A program made the translations under genes and the position numbers. 64,000 bases of DNA from Cylicocyclus nassatus (Eukaryota; Nematoda; Chromadorea; Rhabditida; Strongylidae), in assembly GCA_958299035.1 (NCBI GenBank), contig CATQJL010000112.1, forward strand, positions 63,595,823-63,659,822, written 5' to 3'. Each line of letters starts with the position of its first letter. Position 1 is the stretch's first letter. Of this stretch, positions 1 through 11,291 are shown piece by piece. The notes beneath the pieces are model-generated. The model did not search any database and was not told the origin of the DNA. It saw only the letters and a list, made by a program, of their open reading frames with translations.

Positions 1-13
1 TTAACATTCTCAC

Positions 14-85
14 GGCCGAGTGGTCTAGTGCTATGATTCTCGCTTTGGGTGCGAGAGGTCCCGGTTTCGATCACCAGCTCGGCCC
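14..85 (+). tRNA. tRNA-Pro(TGG) copy 1, C19/A64 variant
   Basis: Carries proline to CCN codons (UGG anticodon). Acceptor GGCCGAG/CTCGGCC with C73; anticodon stem CTCGC/GCGAG and loop TTTGGGT are intact. G19 is C, losing the G19-C56 contact, and G64 is A opposite C50. TTTT terminator; 151-type spacer. Doubtful function. Confidence 0.85.
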
Positions 86-129
86 TACGTTTTGCGAATA
101 GTGTTCTCACAGAAAACGAGGGATTTATC

Positions 130-164
130 TCATCGTCTAAGATGAAGGGATTTAAAATTCTCAC
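130..164 (+). promoter_or_regulatory. Conserved 35-bp 5' flank (representative copy)
   Basis: The stretch from TCATCGTCTAAG through GGATTTAACATTCTCAC directly precedes the tRNA in all unit types; here the reading is AAAATT rather than AACATT. It is the most constant spacer part, as expected if it holds the transcription start and 5' leader. No recognised upstream element can be named. Confidence 0.5.
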
Positions 165-171
165 GGCCGAG

Positions 172-182
172 TGGTCTAGTGG
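172..182 (+). promoter_or_regulatory. Box A of tRNA-Pro (representative copy)
   Basis: The 11-mer TGGTCTAGTGG (tRNA positions 8-19) matches the Pol III type 2 box A consensus TRGYNNARNNG. The same element sits at +7 to +17 of every copy. Variants at G15, G18, G19 and the missing G at 9/10 fall inside it. Confidence 0.85.
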
Positions 183-214
183 TATGATTCTCGCTTTGGG
201 TGCGAGAGGTCCCG

Positions 215-225
215 GTTTCGATCAC
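215..225 (+). promoter_or_regulatory. Atypical box B of tRNA-Pro (representative copy)
   Basis: GTTTCGATCAC (positions 52-62) occupies the box B site, whose usual consensus is GGTTCGANNCC. G53 is T and C61 is A, so pairing is kept as T53-A61 but two consensus TFIIIC-contact bases are changed. This is so in all 235 copies; the T52 subfamily changes a third. Confidence 0.75.
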
Positions 226-240
226 CGGCTCGGCCCTACG

Positions 241-244
241 TTTT
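241..244 (+). terminator. Pol III terminator (representative copy)
   Basis: TTTT begins 5 nt after C73 in the context TACGTTTTGC. The alternative context TACTTTTTG gives five T. About ten copies lack any T-run here, as noted in their entries. Confidence 0.88.
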
Positions 245-516
245 GCAGGTACTTCCTTCTTCAACGCAGTGCGTACGCCGTCGCCTATAGTTTAGCGCTT
301 CAACGTAACAGAAGAATAGCTAGCATTTTGAAATTTGAAGTGGAGCCCTCACAAAAACCAGCAGATAGGTCCTTGTTTGCACATTGCGTTAGGAAGAATT
401 GTAAGATTTGCTTTCGAATCAAGAAATTAAACTTTTAAACTTTTCGGGAACAGTGTTCTCACAGAAGACGAGAGATTTATCTCATCGTCTAAGATGAAGG
501 GATTTAACATTCTCAC

Positions 517-588
517 GGCCGAGTGGTCTAGTGGTATGATTTTCGCTTTGGGTGCGAGAGGTCCCGGTTTCGATCACCGGCTCGGCCC
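517..588 (+). tRNA. tRNA-Pro(TGG) copy 3, T27 variant
   Basis: C27 is T, giving a T27-G43 wobble at the top of the anticodon stem. TTTT terminator; long spacer. Confidence 0.9.
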
Positions 589-868
589 TACGTTTTGCAG
601 GTACTTCCTTCTTCAACGCAGTGCGTACGCCGTCGCCTATAGTTTAGCGCTTCAACGTAACAGAAGAATAGCTAGCATTTTGAAATTTGAAGTGGAGCCC
701 TCACAAAAACCAGCAGATAGGTCCTTGTTTGCACATTGCGTTAGGAAGAATTGTAAGATTTGCTTTCGAATCAAGAAATTAAACTTTTAAACTTTTCGGG
801 AACAGTGTTCTCACAGAAGACGAGAGATTTATCTCATCGTCTAAGATGAAGGGATTTAACATTCTCAA

Positions 869-939
869 GGCCGAGTGTCTAGTGGTATGATTCTCGCTTT
901 GGGTGCGAGAGGTCCCGGTTTCGATCACCGGCTCGGCCC
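869..939 (+). pseudogene. tRNA-Pro(TGG) copy 4, one-G deletion
   Basis: 71 nt: one G of positions 9-10 is missing, shortening the acceptor/D linker and breaking box A. Stems and anticodon otherwise intact. TTTTT terminator; long spacer. Confidence 0.8.
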
Positions 940-1219
940 TACTTTTTGTATGTACTTCCTTCTTCAACACAGTGCATACGCCGTCGCCTATAGTTTAGCG
1001 CTTCAACGTAACAGAAGAATAGCTAGCATTTTGAAATTTGAAGTGGAGCCCTCACAAAAACCAGCAGATAGGTCCTTGTTTGCACATTGCGTTAGGAAGA
1101 ATTGTAAGATTTGCTTTAGAATCAAGAAATTGAACTTTTATACTTTTTGGGAACAGTGTTCTCACAGAAGACGAGAGATTTATCTCATCGTCTAAGAAGA
1201 AGGGATTTAACATTCTCAC

Positions 1220-1291
1220 GGCCGAGTGGTCTAGTGGTATGATTCTCGCTTTGGGTGCGAGAGGTCCCGGTTTCGATCACCGGCTCGGCCC
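1220..1291 (+). tRNA. tRNA-Pro(TGG) copy 5, consensus
   Basis: Consensus sequence. TTTT terminator; 278-bp unit. Confidence 0.95.
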
Positions 1292-1456
1292 TACGTTTTG
1301 CATGTACTTCCTTCTTCAACACAGTGCGTACGCCGTCGCCTATAGTTTAGCGCTTCAACGTAGCAGAAGAATAGCTAGCGTTTTGAAATTTGAAGTGGAG
1401 CCCTAACAAAAGCCAGCAGATAGGTCCTTGTTTGTACTGTCACAGAAAACGACAGA

Positions 1457-1463
1457 TATATCT
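1457..1463 (+). promoter_or_regulatory. TATA-like element at -41 (representative)
   Basis: TATATCT lies 41 bp before the next tRNA in units that follow a 278/281-type spacer. Units following a long or 151-type spacer have TTTATCT at the same place. Upstream TATA-like motifs can modulate Pol III genes in several eukaryotes; a function here is only inferred. Confidence 0.3.
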
Positions 1464-1497
1464 CATCGTCTAAGATGGAGGGATTCAACATTCTCAA

Positions 1498-1569
1498 AGC
1501 CGAGTGGTCTAATGGTATGATTCTCGCTTTGGGTGCGAGAGGTCCCGGTTTCGATCACCGGCTCGGCCC
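1498..1569 (+). tRNA. tRNA-Pro(TGG) copy 6, A1/A15, no terminator
   Basis: G1 is A opposite C72 and G15 is A (15-48 Levitt pair changed). The T-run is broken to CTTTATG; the next TTTT is about 90 nt on, at 1659. Long spacer. Likely impaired. Confidence 0.82.
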
Positions 1570-1849
1570 TACTTTATGTATGTACTTCCTTCTTCAACAC
1601 AGTGCATACGCCGTCGCCTATAGTTTAGCGCTTCAACGTAACAGAAGAATAGCTAGCATTTTGAAATTTGAAGTGGAGCCCTCACAAAAGCCAGCAGATA
1701 GGTCCTTGTTTGCATATTGCGTCAGGAAGAATTGTAAGATTTGCTTTCGAATCAAGAAATTAAACTTTTAAACTTTTTGGGAACAGTGTTCTCACAGAAG
1801 ACGAGAGATTTATCTCATCGTCTAAGATGAAGGGATTTAACATTCTCAC

Positions 1850-1921
1850 GGCCGAGTGGTCTAGTGCTATGATTCTCGCTTTGGGTGCGAGAGGTCCCGG
1901 TTTCGATCACCAGCTCGGCCC
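1850..1921 (+). tRNA. tRNA-Pro(TGG) copy 7, C19/A64 variant
   Basis: Same two changes as the first copy of the window. TTTT terminator; 151-type spacer. Confidence 0.85.
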
Positions 1922-2000
1922 TACGTTTTGCGAATAGTGTTCTCACAGAAAACGAGGGATTTATCTCATCGTCTAAGATGAAGGGATTTAAAATTCTCAC

Positions 2001-2072
2001 GGCCGAGTGGTCTAGTGGTATGATTCTCGCTTTGGGTGCGAGAGGTCCCGGTTTCGATCACCGGCTCGGCCC
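2001..2072 (+). tRNA. tRNA-Pro(TGG) copy 8, consensus
   Basis: Consensus sequence. TTTT terminator; long spacer. Confidence 0.95.
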
Positions 2073-2352
2073 TACGTTTTGCAGGTACTTCCTTCTTCAA
2101 CGCAGTGCGTACGCCGTCGCCTATAGTTTAGCGCTTCAACGTAACAGAAGAATAGCTAGCATTTTGAAATTTGAAGTGGAGCCCTCACAAAAACCAGCAG
2201 ATAGGTCCTTGTTTGCACATTGCGTTAGGAAGAATTGTAAGATTTGCTTTCGAATCAAGAAATTAAACTTTTAAACTTTTCGGGAACAGTGTTCTCACAG
2301 AAGACGAGAGATTTATCTCATCGTCTAAGATGAAGGGATTTAACATTCTCAA

Positions 2353-2423
2353 GGCCGAGTGTCTAGTGGTATGATTCTCGCTTTGGGTGCGAGAGGTCCC
2401 GGTTTCGATCACCGGCTCGGCCC
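2353..2423 (+). pseudogene. tRNA-Pro(TGG) copy 9, one-G deletion
   Basis: 71 nt, one G of positions 9-10 missing; duplicate of the 869 copy. TTTTT terminator; long spacer. Confidence 0.8.
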
Positions 2424-2703
2424 TACTTTTTGTATGTACTTCCTTCTTCAACACAGTGCATACGCCGTCGCCTATAGTTTAGCGCTTCAACGTAACAGAA
2501 GAATAGCTAGCATTTTGAAATTTGAAGTGGAGCCCTCACAAAAACCAGCAGATAGGTCCTTGTTTGCACATTGCGTTAGGAAGAATTGTAAGATTTGCTT
2601 TAGAATCAAGAAATTGAACTTTTATACTTTTTGGGAACAGTGTTCTCACAGAAGACGAGAGATTTATCTCATCGTCTAAGAAGAAGGGATTTAACATTCT
2701 CAC

Positions 2704-2775
2704 GGCCGAGTGGTCTAGTGGTATGATTCTCGCTTTGGGTGCGAGAGGTCCCGGTTTCGATCACCGGCTCGGCCC
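2704..2775 (+). tRNA. tRNA-Pro(TGG) copy 10, consensus
   Basis: Consensus sequence. TTTT terminator; 278-bp unit. Confidence 0.95.
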
Positions 2776-2981
2776 TACGTTTTGCATGTACTTCCTTCTT
2801 CAACACAGTGCGTACGCCGTCGCCTATAGTTTAGCGCTTCAACGTAGCAGAAGAATAGCTAGCGTTTTGAAATTTGAAGTGGAGCCCTAACAAAAGCCAG
2901 CAGATAGGTCCTTGTTTGTACTGTCACAGAAAACGACAGATATATCTCATCGTCTAAGATGGAGGGATTCAACATTCTCAA

Positions 2982-3053
2982 AGCCGAGTGGTCTAATGGT
3001 ATGATTCTCGCTTTGGGTGCGAGAGGTCCCGGTTTCGATCACCGGCTCGGCCC
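2982..3053 (+). tRNA. tRNA-Pro(TGG) copy 11, A1/A15, no terminator
   Basis: A1 opposes C72, G15 is A, T-run broken to CTTTATG. Long spacer. Duplicate of the 1498 copy. Confidence 0.82.
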
Positions 3054-3333
3054 TACTTTATGTATGTACTTCCTTCTTCAACACAGTGCATACGCCGTCG
3101 CCTATAGTTTAGCGCTTCAACGTAACAGAAGAATAGCTAGCATTTTGAAATTTGAAGTGGAGCCCTCACAAAAGCCAGCAGATAGGTCCTTGTTTGCATA
3201 TTGCGTCAGGAAGAATTGTAAGATTTGCTTTCGAATCAAGAAATTAAACTTTTAAACTTTTTGGGAACAGTGTTCTCACAGAAGACGAGAGATTTATCTC
3301 ATCGTCTAAGATGAAGGGATTTAACATTCTCAC

Positions 3334-3405
3334 GGCCGAGTGGTCTAGTGCTATGATTCTCGCTTTGGGTGCGAGAGGTCCCGGTTTCGATCACCAGCTC
3401 GGCCC
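3334..3405 (+). tRNA. tRNA-Pro(TGG) copy 12, C19/A64 variant
   Basis: G19C and G64A. TTTT terminator; 151-type spacer. Confidence 0.85.
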
Positions 3406-3484
3406 TACGTTTTGCGAATAGTGTTCTCACAGAAAACGAGGGATTTATCTCATCGTCTAAGATGAAGGGATTTAAAATTCTCAC

Positions 3485-3556
3485 GGCCGAGTGGTCTAGT
3501 GGTATGATTCTCGCTTTGGGTGCGAGAGGTCCCGGTTTCGATCACCGGCTCGGCCC
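3485..3556 (+). tRNA. tRNA-Pro(TGG) copy 13, consensus
   Basis: Consensus sequence. TTTT terminator; long spacer. Confidence 0.95.
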
Positions 3557-3836
3557 TACGTTTTGCAGGTACTTCCTTCTTCAACGCAGTGCGTACGCCG
3601 TCGCCTATAGTTTAGCGCTTCAACGTAACAGAAGAATAGCTAGCATTTTGAAATTTGAAGTGGAGCCCTCACAAAAACCAGCAGATAGGTCCTTGTTTGC
3701 ACATTGCGTTAGGAAGAATTGTAAGATTTGCTTTCGAATCAAGAAATTAAACTTTTAAACTTTTCGGGAACAGTGTTCTCACAGAAGACGAGAGATTTAT
3801 CTCATCGTCTAAGATGAAGGGATTTAACATTCTCAC

Positions 3837-3908
3837 GGCCGAGTGGTCTAGTGGTATGATTTTCGCTTTGGGTGCGAGAGGTCCCGGTTTCGATCACCGG
3901 CTCGGCCC
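3837..3908 (+). tRNA. tRNA-Pro(TGG) copy 14, T27 variant
   Basis: T27-G43 wobble. TTTT terminator; 278-bp unit. Confidence 0.9.
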
Positions 3909-4082
3909 TACGTTTTGCATGTACTTCCTTCTTCAACACAGTGCGTACGCCGTCGCCTATAGTTTAGCGCTTCAACGTAGCAGAAGAATAGCTAGCGTTT
4001 TGAAATTTGAAGTGGAGCCCTAACAAAAGCCAGCAGATAGGTCCTTGTTTGTACTGTCACAGAAAACGACAGATATATCTCA

Positions 4083-4190
<108 letters not shown>

Positions 4191-4363
4191 TTATGTATGT
4201 ACTTCCTTCTTCAACACAGTGCATACGCCGTCGCCTATAGTTTAGCGCTTCAACGTAACAGAAGAATAGCTAGAGTTTTGAAATTTGAAGTAGAGTCCTC
4301 ACAAAAAGCGCCAGCAGACAGGACCTTGTTTGTACTGTCACAGAAAACGACAGATATATCTCA

Positions 4364-4522
<159 letters not shown>

Positions 4523-4747
4523 TTAGCGCTTCAACGTAACAGAAGAATAGCTAGCATTTTGAAATTTGAAGTGGAGCCCTCACAAAAGCCAGCAGATAGG
4601 TCCTTGTTTGCATATTGCGTCAGGAAGAATTGTAAGATTTGCTTTCGAATCAAGAAATTAAACTTTTAAACTTTTTGGGAACAGTGTTCTCACAGAAGAC
4701 GAGAGATTTATCTCATCGTCTAAGATGAAGGGATTTAACATTCTCAC

Positions 4748-4819
4748 GGCCGAGTGGTCTAGTGCTATGATTCTCGCTTTGGGTGCGAGAGGTCCCGGTT
4801 TCGATCACCAGCTCGGCCC
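4748..4819 (+). tRNA. tRNA-Pro(TGG) copy 17, C19/A64 variant
   Basis: G19C and G64A. TTTT terminator; 151-type spacer. Confidence 0.85.
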
Positions 4820-4898
4820 TACGTTTTGCGAATAGTGTTCTCACAGAAAACGAGGGATTTATCTCATCGTCTAAGATGAAGGGATTTAAAATTCTCAC

Positions 4899-4970
4899 GG
4901 CCGAGTGGTCTAGTGGTATGATTCTCGCTTTGGGTGCGAGAGGTCCCGGTTTCGATCACCGGCTCGGCCC
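4899..4970 (+). tRNA. tRNA-Pro(TGG) copy 18, consensus
   Basis: Consensus sequence. TTTT terminator; long spacer. Confidence 0.95.
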
Positions 4971-5250
4971 TACGTTTTGCAGGTACTTCTTTCTTCAACG
5001 CAGTGCGTACGCCGTCGCCTATAGTTTAGCGCTTCAACGTAACAGAAGAATAGCTAGCATTTTGAAATTTGAAGTGGAGCCCTCACAAAAACCAGCAGAT
5101 AGGTCCTTGTTTGCACATTGCGTTAGGAAGAATTGTAAGATTTGCTTTCGAATCAAGAAATTAAACTTTTAAACTTTTCGGGAACAGTGTTCTCACAGAA
5201 GACGAGAGATTTATCTCATCGTCTAAGATAAAGGGATTTAACATTCTCAC

Positions 5251-5322
5251 GGCCGAGTGGTCTAGTGCTATGATTCTCGCTTTGGGTGCGAGAGGTCCCG
5301 GTTTCGATCACCAGCTCGGCCC
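5251..5322 (+). tRNA. tRNA-Pro(TGG) copy 19, C19/A64 variant
   Basis: G19C and G64A. TTTT terminator; 151-type spacer. Confidence 0.85.
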
Positions 5323-5401
5323 TACGTTTTGCGAATAGTGTTCTCACAGAAAACGAGGGATTTATCTCATCGTCTAAGATGAAGGGATTTAAAATTCTCA
5401 C

Positions 5402-5473
5402 GGCCGAGTGGTCTAGTGGTATGATTCTCGCTTTGGGTGCGAGAGGTCCCGGTTTCGATCACCGGCTCGGCCC
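5402..5473 (+). tRNA. tRNA-Pro(TGG) copy 20, consensus
   Basis: Consensus sequence. TTTT terminator; long spacer. Confidence 0.95.
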
Positions 5474-5753
5474 TACGTTTTGCAGGTACTTCCTTCTTCA
5501 ACGCAGTGCGTACGCCGTCGCCTATAGTTTAGCGCTTCAACGTAACAGAAGAATAGCTAGCATTTTGAAATTTGAAGTGGAGCCCTCACAAAAGCCAGCA
5601 GATAGGTCCTTGTTTGCATATTGCGTCAGGAAGAATTGTAAGATTTGCTTTCGAATCAAGAAATTAAACTTTTAAACTTTTTGGGAACAGTGTTCTCACA
5701 GAAGACGAGAGATTTATCTCATCGTCTAAGATGAAGGGATTTAACATTCTCAC

Positions 5754-5825
5754 GGCCGAGTGGTCTAGTGCTATGATTCTCGCTTTGGGTGCGAGAGGTC
5801 CCCGTTTCGATCACCGGCTCGGCCC
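5754..5825 (+). tRNA. tRNA-Pro(TGG) copy 21, C19/C51, no terminator
   Basis: G19C, C51 opposite C63, and T-run broken to CTTTATG: three lesions in one copy. 281-type spacer. Probably non-functional. Confidence 0.8.
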
Positions 5826-6002
5826 TACTTTATGTATGTACTTCCTTCTTCAACACAGTGCATACGCCGTCGCCTATAGTTTAGCGCTTCAACGTAACAG
5901 AAGAATAGCTAGAGTTTTGAAATTTGAAGTAGAGTCCTCACAAAAAGCGCCAGCAGACAGGACCTTGTTTGTACTGTCACAGAAAACGACAGATATATCT
6001 CA

Positions 6003-6161
<159 letters not shown>

Positions 6162-6386
6162 TTAGCGCTTCAACGTAACAGAAGAATAGCTAGCATTTTG
6201 AAATTTGAAGTGGAGCCCTCACAAAAGCCAGCAGATAGGTCCTTGTTTGCATATTGCGTCAGGAAGAATTGTAAGATTTGCTTTCGAATCAAGAAATTAA
6301 ACTTTTAAACTTTTTGGGAACAGTGTTCTCACAGAAGACGAGAGATTTATCTCATCGTCTAAGATGAAGGGATTTAACATTCTCAC

Positions 6387-6458
6387 GGCCGAGTGGTCTA
6401 GTGCTATGATTCTCGCTTTGGGTGCGAGAGGTCCCGGTTTCGATCACCAGCTCGGCCC
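6387..6458 (+). tRNA. tRNA-Pro(TGG) copy 23, C19/A64 variant
   Basis: G19C and G64A. TTTT terminator; 151-type spacer. Confidence 0.85.
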
Positions 6459-6537
6459 TACGTTTTGCGAATAGTGTTCTCACAGAAAACGAGGGATTTA
6501 TCTCATCGTCTAAGATGAAGGGATTTAAAATTCTCAC

Positions 6538-6609
6538 GGCCGAGTGGTCTAGTGGTATGATTCTCGCTTTGGGTGCGAGAGGTCCCGGTTTCGATCACCG
6601 GCTCGGCCC
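6538..6609 (+). tRNA. tRNA-Pro(TGG) copy 24, consensus
   Basis: Consensus sequence. TTTT terminator; long spacer. Confidence 0.95.
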
Positions 6610-6803
6610 TACGTTTTGCAGGTACTTCTTTCTTCAACGCAGTGCGTACGCCGTCGCCTATAGTTTAGCGCTTCAACGTAACAGAAGAATAGCTAGCATT
6701 TTGAAATTTGAAGTGGAGCCCTCACAAAAACCAGCAGATAGGTCCTTGTTTGCACATTGCGTTAGGAAGAATTGTAAGATTTGCTTTCGAATCAAGAAAT
6801 TAA

Positions 6804-6974
<171 letters not shown>

Positions 6975-7040
6975 TAGTGTTCTCACAGAAAACGAGGGAT
7001 TTATCTCATCGTCTAAGATGAAGGGATTTAAAATTCTCAC

Positions 7041-7112
7041 GGCCGAGTGGTCTAGTGGTATGATTCTCGCTTTGGGTGCGAGAGGTCCCGGTTTCGATCA
7101 CCGGCTCGGCCC
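7041..7112 (+). tRNA. tRNA-Pro(TGG) copy 26, consensus
   Basis: Consensus sequence. TTTT terminator; 281-type spacer with private GCTTAAACG change. Confidence 0.95.
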
Positions 7113-7289
7113 TACGTTTTGCAGGTACTTCCTTCTTCAACGCAGTGCGTACGCCGTCGCCTATAGTTTAGCGCTTAAACGTAGCAGAAGAAGAGCTAGC
7201 GTTTTGAAATTTGAAGTAGAGTCCTCACAAAAAGCGCCAGCAGATAGGACCTTGTTTGTACTCTCACAGAAAACGACAGATATATCTCA

Positions 7290-7448
<159 letters not shown>

Positions 7449-7673
7449 TTAGCGCTTCAACGTAACAGAAGAATAGCTTGCATTTTGAAATTTGAAGTGA
7501 AGCCCTAACAAAAGCCAGCAGATAGGTCCTTGTTTGTATATTTCGTTAGGAAGAATTGTAAGATTTGCTTTCGAATCAAGAAATTAAACTTTTAAACTTT
7601 TTGGGAACAGTGTTCTCACAGAAGACGAGAGATTTATCTCATCGTCTAAGATGAAGGGATTTAACATTCTCAC

Positions 7674-7745
7674 GGCCGAGTGGTCTAGTGGTATGATTTT
7701 CGCTTTGGGTGCGAGAGGTCCCGGTTTCGATCACCGGCTCGGCCC
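7674..7745 (+). tRNA. tRNA-Pro(TGG) copy 28, T27 variant
   Basis: T27-G43 wobble. TTTT terminator; 151-type spacer. Confidence 0.9.
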
Positions 7746-7824
7746 TACGTTTTGCGAATAGTGTTCTCACAGAAAACGAGGGATTTATCTCATCGTCTAA
7801 GATGAAGGGATTTAAAATTCTCAC

Positions 7825-7896
7825 GGCCGAGTGGTCTAGTGGTATGATTCTCGCTTTGGGTGCGAGAGGTCCCGGTTTCGATCACCGGCTCGGCCC
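7825..7896 (+). tRNA. tRNA-Pro(TGG) copy 29, consensus
   Basis: Consensus sequence. TTTT terminator; 281-type spacer. Confidence 0.95.
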
Positions 7897-8105
7897 TACG
7901 TTTTGCATGTACTTCCTTCTTCAACACAGTGGGTACGCCGTCGCCTATAGTTTAGCGCTTCAACGTAGCAGAAGAAGAGCTAGCGTTTTGAAATTTGAAG
8001 TAGAGTCCTCACAGGAAGCGCCAGCAGATAGGGCCTTGTTTGTACTCTCACAGAAAACGACAGATATATCTCATCGTCTAAGATGGAGGGATTTAACATT
8101 CTCGC

Positions 8106-8177
8106 GGCCGAGTGGTCTAGTGGTATGATTCTCGCTTTGGGTGCGAAAGGTCCCGGTTTCGATCACCGGCTCGGCCC
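8106..8177 (+). tRNA. tRNA-Pro(TGG) copy 30, A43 variant
   Basis: G43 is A opposite C27, opening the top of the anticodon stem. TTTT terminator; long spacer. Confidence 0.88.
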
Positions 8178-8457
8178 TACGTTTTGCATGTACTTCCTTC
8201 TTCAACACAGTGCGTACGCCGTCGCCTATAGTTTAGCGCTTCAACGTAACAGAAGAATAGCTTGCATTTTGAAATTTGAAGTGGAGCCCTCACAAAAACC
8301 AGCAGATAGGTCCTTGTTTGCACATTGCGTTAGGAAGAATTGTAAGATTTGCTTTCGAATCAAGAAATTAAACTTTTATACTTTTTGGGAACAGTGTTCT
8401 CACAGAAGACGAGAGATTTATCTCATCGTCTAAGATGAAGGGATTTAACATTCTCAC

Positions 8458-8529
8458 GGCCGAGTGGTCTAGTGGTATGATTCTCGCTTTGGGTGCGAGA
8501 GGTCCCGGTTTCGATCACCGGCTCGGCCC
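8458..8529 (+). tRNA. tRNA-Pro(TGG) copy 31, consensus
   Basis: Consensus sequence. TTTT terminator; long spacer. Confidence 0.95.
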
Positions 8530-8723
8530 TACGTTTTGCAGGTACTTCTTTCTTCAACGCAGTGCGTACGCCGTCGCCTATAGTTTAGCGCTTCAACGTA
8601 ACAGAAGAATAGCTAGCATTTTGAAATTTGAAGTGGAGCCCTCACAAAAACCAGCAGATAGGTCCTTGTTTGCACATTGCGTTAGGAAGAATTGTAAGAT
8701 TTGCTTTCGAATCAAGAAATTAA

Positions 8724-8894
<171 letters not shown>

Positions 8895-8960
8895 TAGTGT
8901 TCTCACAGAAAACGAGGGATTTATCTCATCGTCTAAGATGAAGGGATTTAAAATTCTCAC

Positions 8961-9032
8961 GGCCGAGTGGTCTAGTGGTATGATTCTCGCTTTGGGTGCG
9001 AGAGGTCCCGGTTTCGATCACCGGCTCGGCCC
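8961..9032 (+). tRNA. tRNA-Pro(TGG) copy 33, consensus
   Basis: Consensus sequence. TTTT terminator; 281-type spacer with GCTTAAACG change. Confidence 0.95.
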
Positions 9033-9241
9033 TACGTTTTGCAGGTACTTCCTTCTTCAACGCAGTGCGTACGCCGTCGCCTATAGTTTAGCGCTTAAAC
9101 GTAGCAGAAGAAGAGCTAGCGTTTTGAAATTTGAAGTAGAGTCCTCACAAAAAGCGCCAGCAGATAGGACCTTGTTTGTACTCTCACAGAAAACGACAGA
9201 TATATCTCATCGTCTAAGATGGAGGGATTTAACATTCTCAG

Positions 9242-9313
9242 GGCCGAGTGGTCTAGTGGTATGATTTTCGCTTTGGGTGCGAGAGGTCCCGGTTTCGATC
9301 ACCGGCTCGGCCC
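9242..9313 (+). tRNA. tRNA-Pro(TGG) copy 34, T27 variant
   Basis: T27-G43 wobble; 5' flank CTCAG. TTTT terminator; 151-type spacer. Looks like a hybrid of a 7322-like front and a 7674-like rear. Confidence 0.9.
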
Positions 9314-9392
9314 TACGTTTTGCGAATAGTGTTCTCACAGAAAACGAGGGATTTATCTCATCGTCTAAGATGAAGGGATTTAAAATTCTCAC

Positions 9393-9464
9393 GGCCGAGT
9401 GGTCTAGTGGTATGATTCTCGCTTTGGGTGCGAGAGGTCCCGGTTTCGATCACCGGCTCGGCCC
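9393..9464 (+). tRNA. tRNA-Pro(TGG) copy 35, consensus
   Basis: Consensus sequence. TTTT terminator; 281-type spacer. Confidence 0.95.
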
Positions 9465-9673
9465 TACGTTTTGCATGTACTTCCTTCTTCAACACAGTGG
9501 GTACGCCGTCGCCTATAGTTTAGCGCTTCAACGTAGCAGAAGAAGAGCTAGCGTTTTGAAATTTGAAGTAGAGTCCTCACAGGAAGCGCCAGCAGATAGG
9601 GCCTTGTTTGTACTCTCACAGAAAACGACAGATATATCTCATCGTCTAAGATGGAGGGATTTAACATTCTCGC

Positions 9674-9745
9674 GGCCGAGTGGTCTAGTGGTATGGTTCT
9701 CGCTTTGGGTGCGAAAGGTCCCGGTTTCGATCACCGGCTCGGCCC
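9674..9745 (+). tRNA. tRNA-Pro(TGG) copy 36, A43/G24 variant
   Basis: A43 opposes C27, and A24 is G (T11-G24 wobble in the short D stem). TTTT terminator; long spacer. Confidence 0.86.
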
Positions 9746-10025
9746 TACGTTTTGCATGTACTTCCTTCTTCAACACAGTGCGTACGCCGTCGCCTATAGT
9801 TTAGCGCTTCAACGTAACAGAAGAATAGCTTGCATTTTGAAATTTGAAGTGGAGCCCTCACAAAAACCAGCAGATAGGTCCTTGTTTGCACATTGCGTTA
9901 GGAAGAATTGTAAGATTTGCTTTCGAATCAAGAAATTAAACTTTTATACTTTTTGGGAACAGTGTTCTCACAGAAGACGAGAGATTTATCTCATCGTCTA
10001 AGATGAAGGGATTTAACATTCTCAC

Positions 10026-10097
10026 GGCCGAGTGGTCTAGTGGTATGATTCTCGCTTTGGGTGCGAGAGGTCCCGGTTTCGATCACCGGCTCGGCCC
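10026..10097 (+). tRNA. tRNA-Pro(TGG) copy 37, consensus
   Basis: Consensus sequence. TTTT terminator; 281-type spacer. Confidence 0.95.
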
Positions 10098-10274
10098 TAC
10101 GTTTTGCATGTACTTCCTTCTTCAACACAGTGCGTACGCCGTCGCCTATAGTTTAGCGCTTCAACGTAGCAGAAGAAGAGCTAGCGTTTTGAAATTTGAA
10201 GTAGAGTCCTCACAAAAAGCGCCAGCAGATAGGACCTTGTTTGTACTCTCACAGAAAACGACAGATATATCTCA

Positions 10275-10433
<159 letters not shown>

Positions 10434-10658
10434 TTAGCGCTTCAACGTAACAGAAGAATAGCTTGCATTTTGAAATTTGAAGTGGAGCCCTAACAAAAGC
10501 CAGCAGATAGGTCCTTGTTTGTATATTTCGTTAGGAAGAATTGTAAGATTTGCTTTCGAATCAAGAAATTAAACTTTTAAACTTTTTGGGAACAGTGTTC
10601 TCACAGAAGACGAGAGATTTATCTCATCGTCTAAGATGAAGGGATTTAACATTCTCAC

Positions 10659-10730
10659 GGCCGAGTGGTCTAGTGGTATGATTTTCGCTTTGGGTGCGAG
10701 AGGTCCCGGTTTCGATCACCGGCTCGGCCC
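10659..10730 (+). tRNA. tRNA-Pro(TGG) copy 39, T27 variant
   Basis: T27-G43 wobble. TTTT terminator; 281-type spacer. Confidence 0.9.
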
Positions 10731-10939
10731 TACGTTTTGCATGTACTTCCTTCTTCAACACAGTGGGTACGCCGTCGCCTATAGTTTAGCGCTTCAACGT
10801 AGCAGAAGAAGAGCTAGCGTTTTGAAATTTGAAGTAGAGTCCTCACAGGAAGCGCCAGCAGATAGGGCCTTGTTTGTACTCTCACAGAAAACGACAGATA
10901 TATCTCATCGTCTAAGATGGAGGGATTTAACATTCTCGC

Positions 10940-11011
10940 GGCCGAGTGGTCTAGTGGTATGATTCTCGCTTTGGGTGCGAAAGGTCCCGGTTTCGATCAC
11001 CGGCTCGGCCC
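10940..11011 (+). tRNA. tRNA-Pro(TGG) copy 40, A43 variant
   Basis: A43 opposes C27. TTTT terminator; long spacer. Confidence 0.88.
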
Positions 11012-11291
11012 TACGTTTTGCATGTACTTCCTTCTTCAACACAGTGCGTACGCCGTCGCCTATAGTTTAGCGCTTCAACGTAACAGAAGAATAGCTTGCA
11101 TTTTGAAATTTGAAGTGGAGCCCTCACAAAAACCAGCAGATAGGTCCTTGTTTGCACATTGCGTTAGGAAGAATTGTAAGATTTGCTTTCGAATCAAGAA
11201 ATTAAACTTTTATACTTTTTGGGAACAGTGTTCTCACAGAAGACGAGAGATTTATCTCATCGTCTAAGATGAAGGGATTTAACATTCTCAC

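Larger units (their letters stand above)
165..236 (+). tRNA. tRNA-Pro(TGG) copy 2, consensus
   Basis: Reference copy for the array: 7-bp acceptor stem (165-171 with 229-235), D stem GTC/GAT, anticodon TGG at 197-199, variable loop AGGTC, T stem CCGGT/ACCGG, C73 at 236. No intron, no encoded CCA. TTTT terminator; long spacer. Confidence 0.95.
869..3836 (+). repeat. 1484-bp higher-order repeat, two copies
   Basis: 869-2352 and 2353-3836 each hold five tRNAs in the same order: one-G deletion, consensus, A1/A15 variant, C19/A64 variant, consensus. The stretch from 14 to about 588 is a further partial copy matching 3334-3908, 3320 bp away. Confidence 0.88.
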
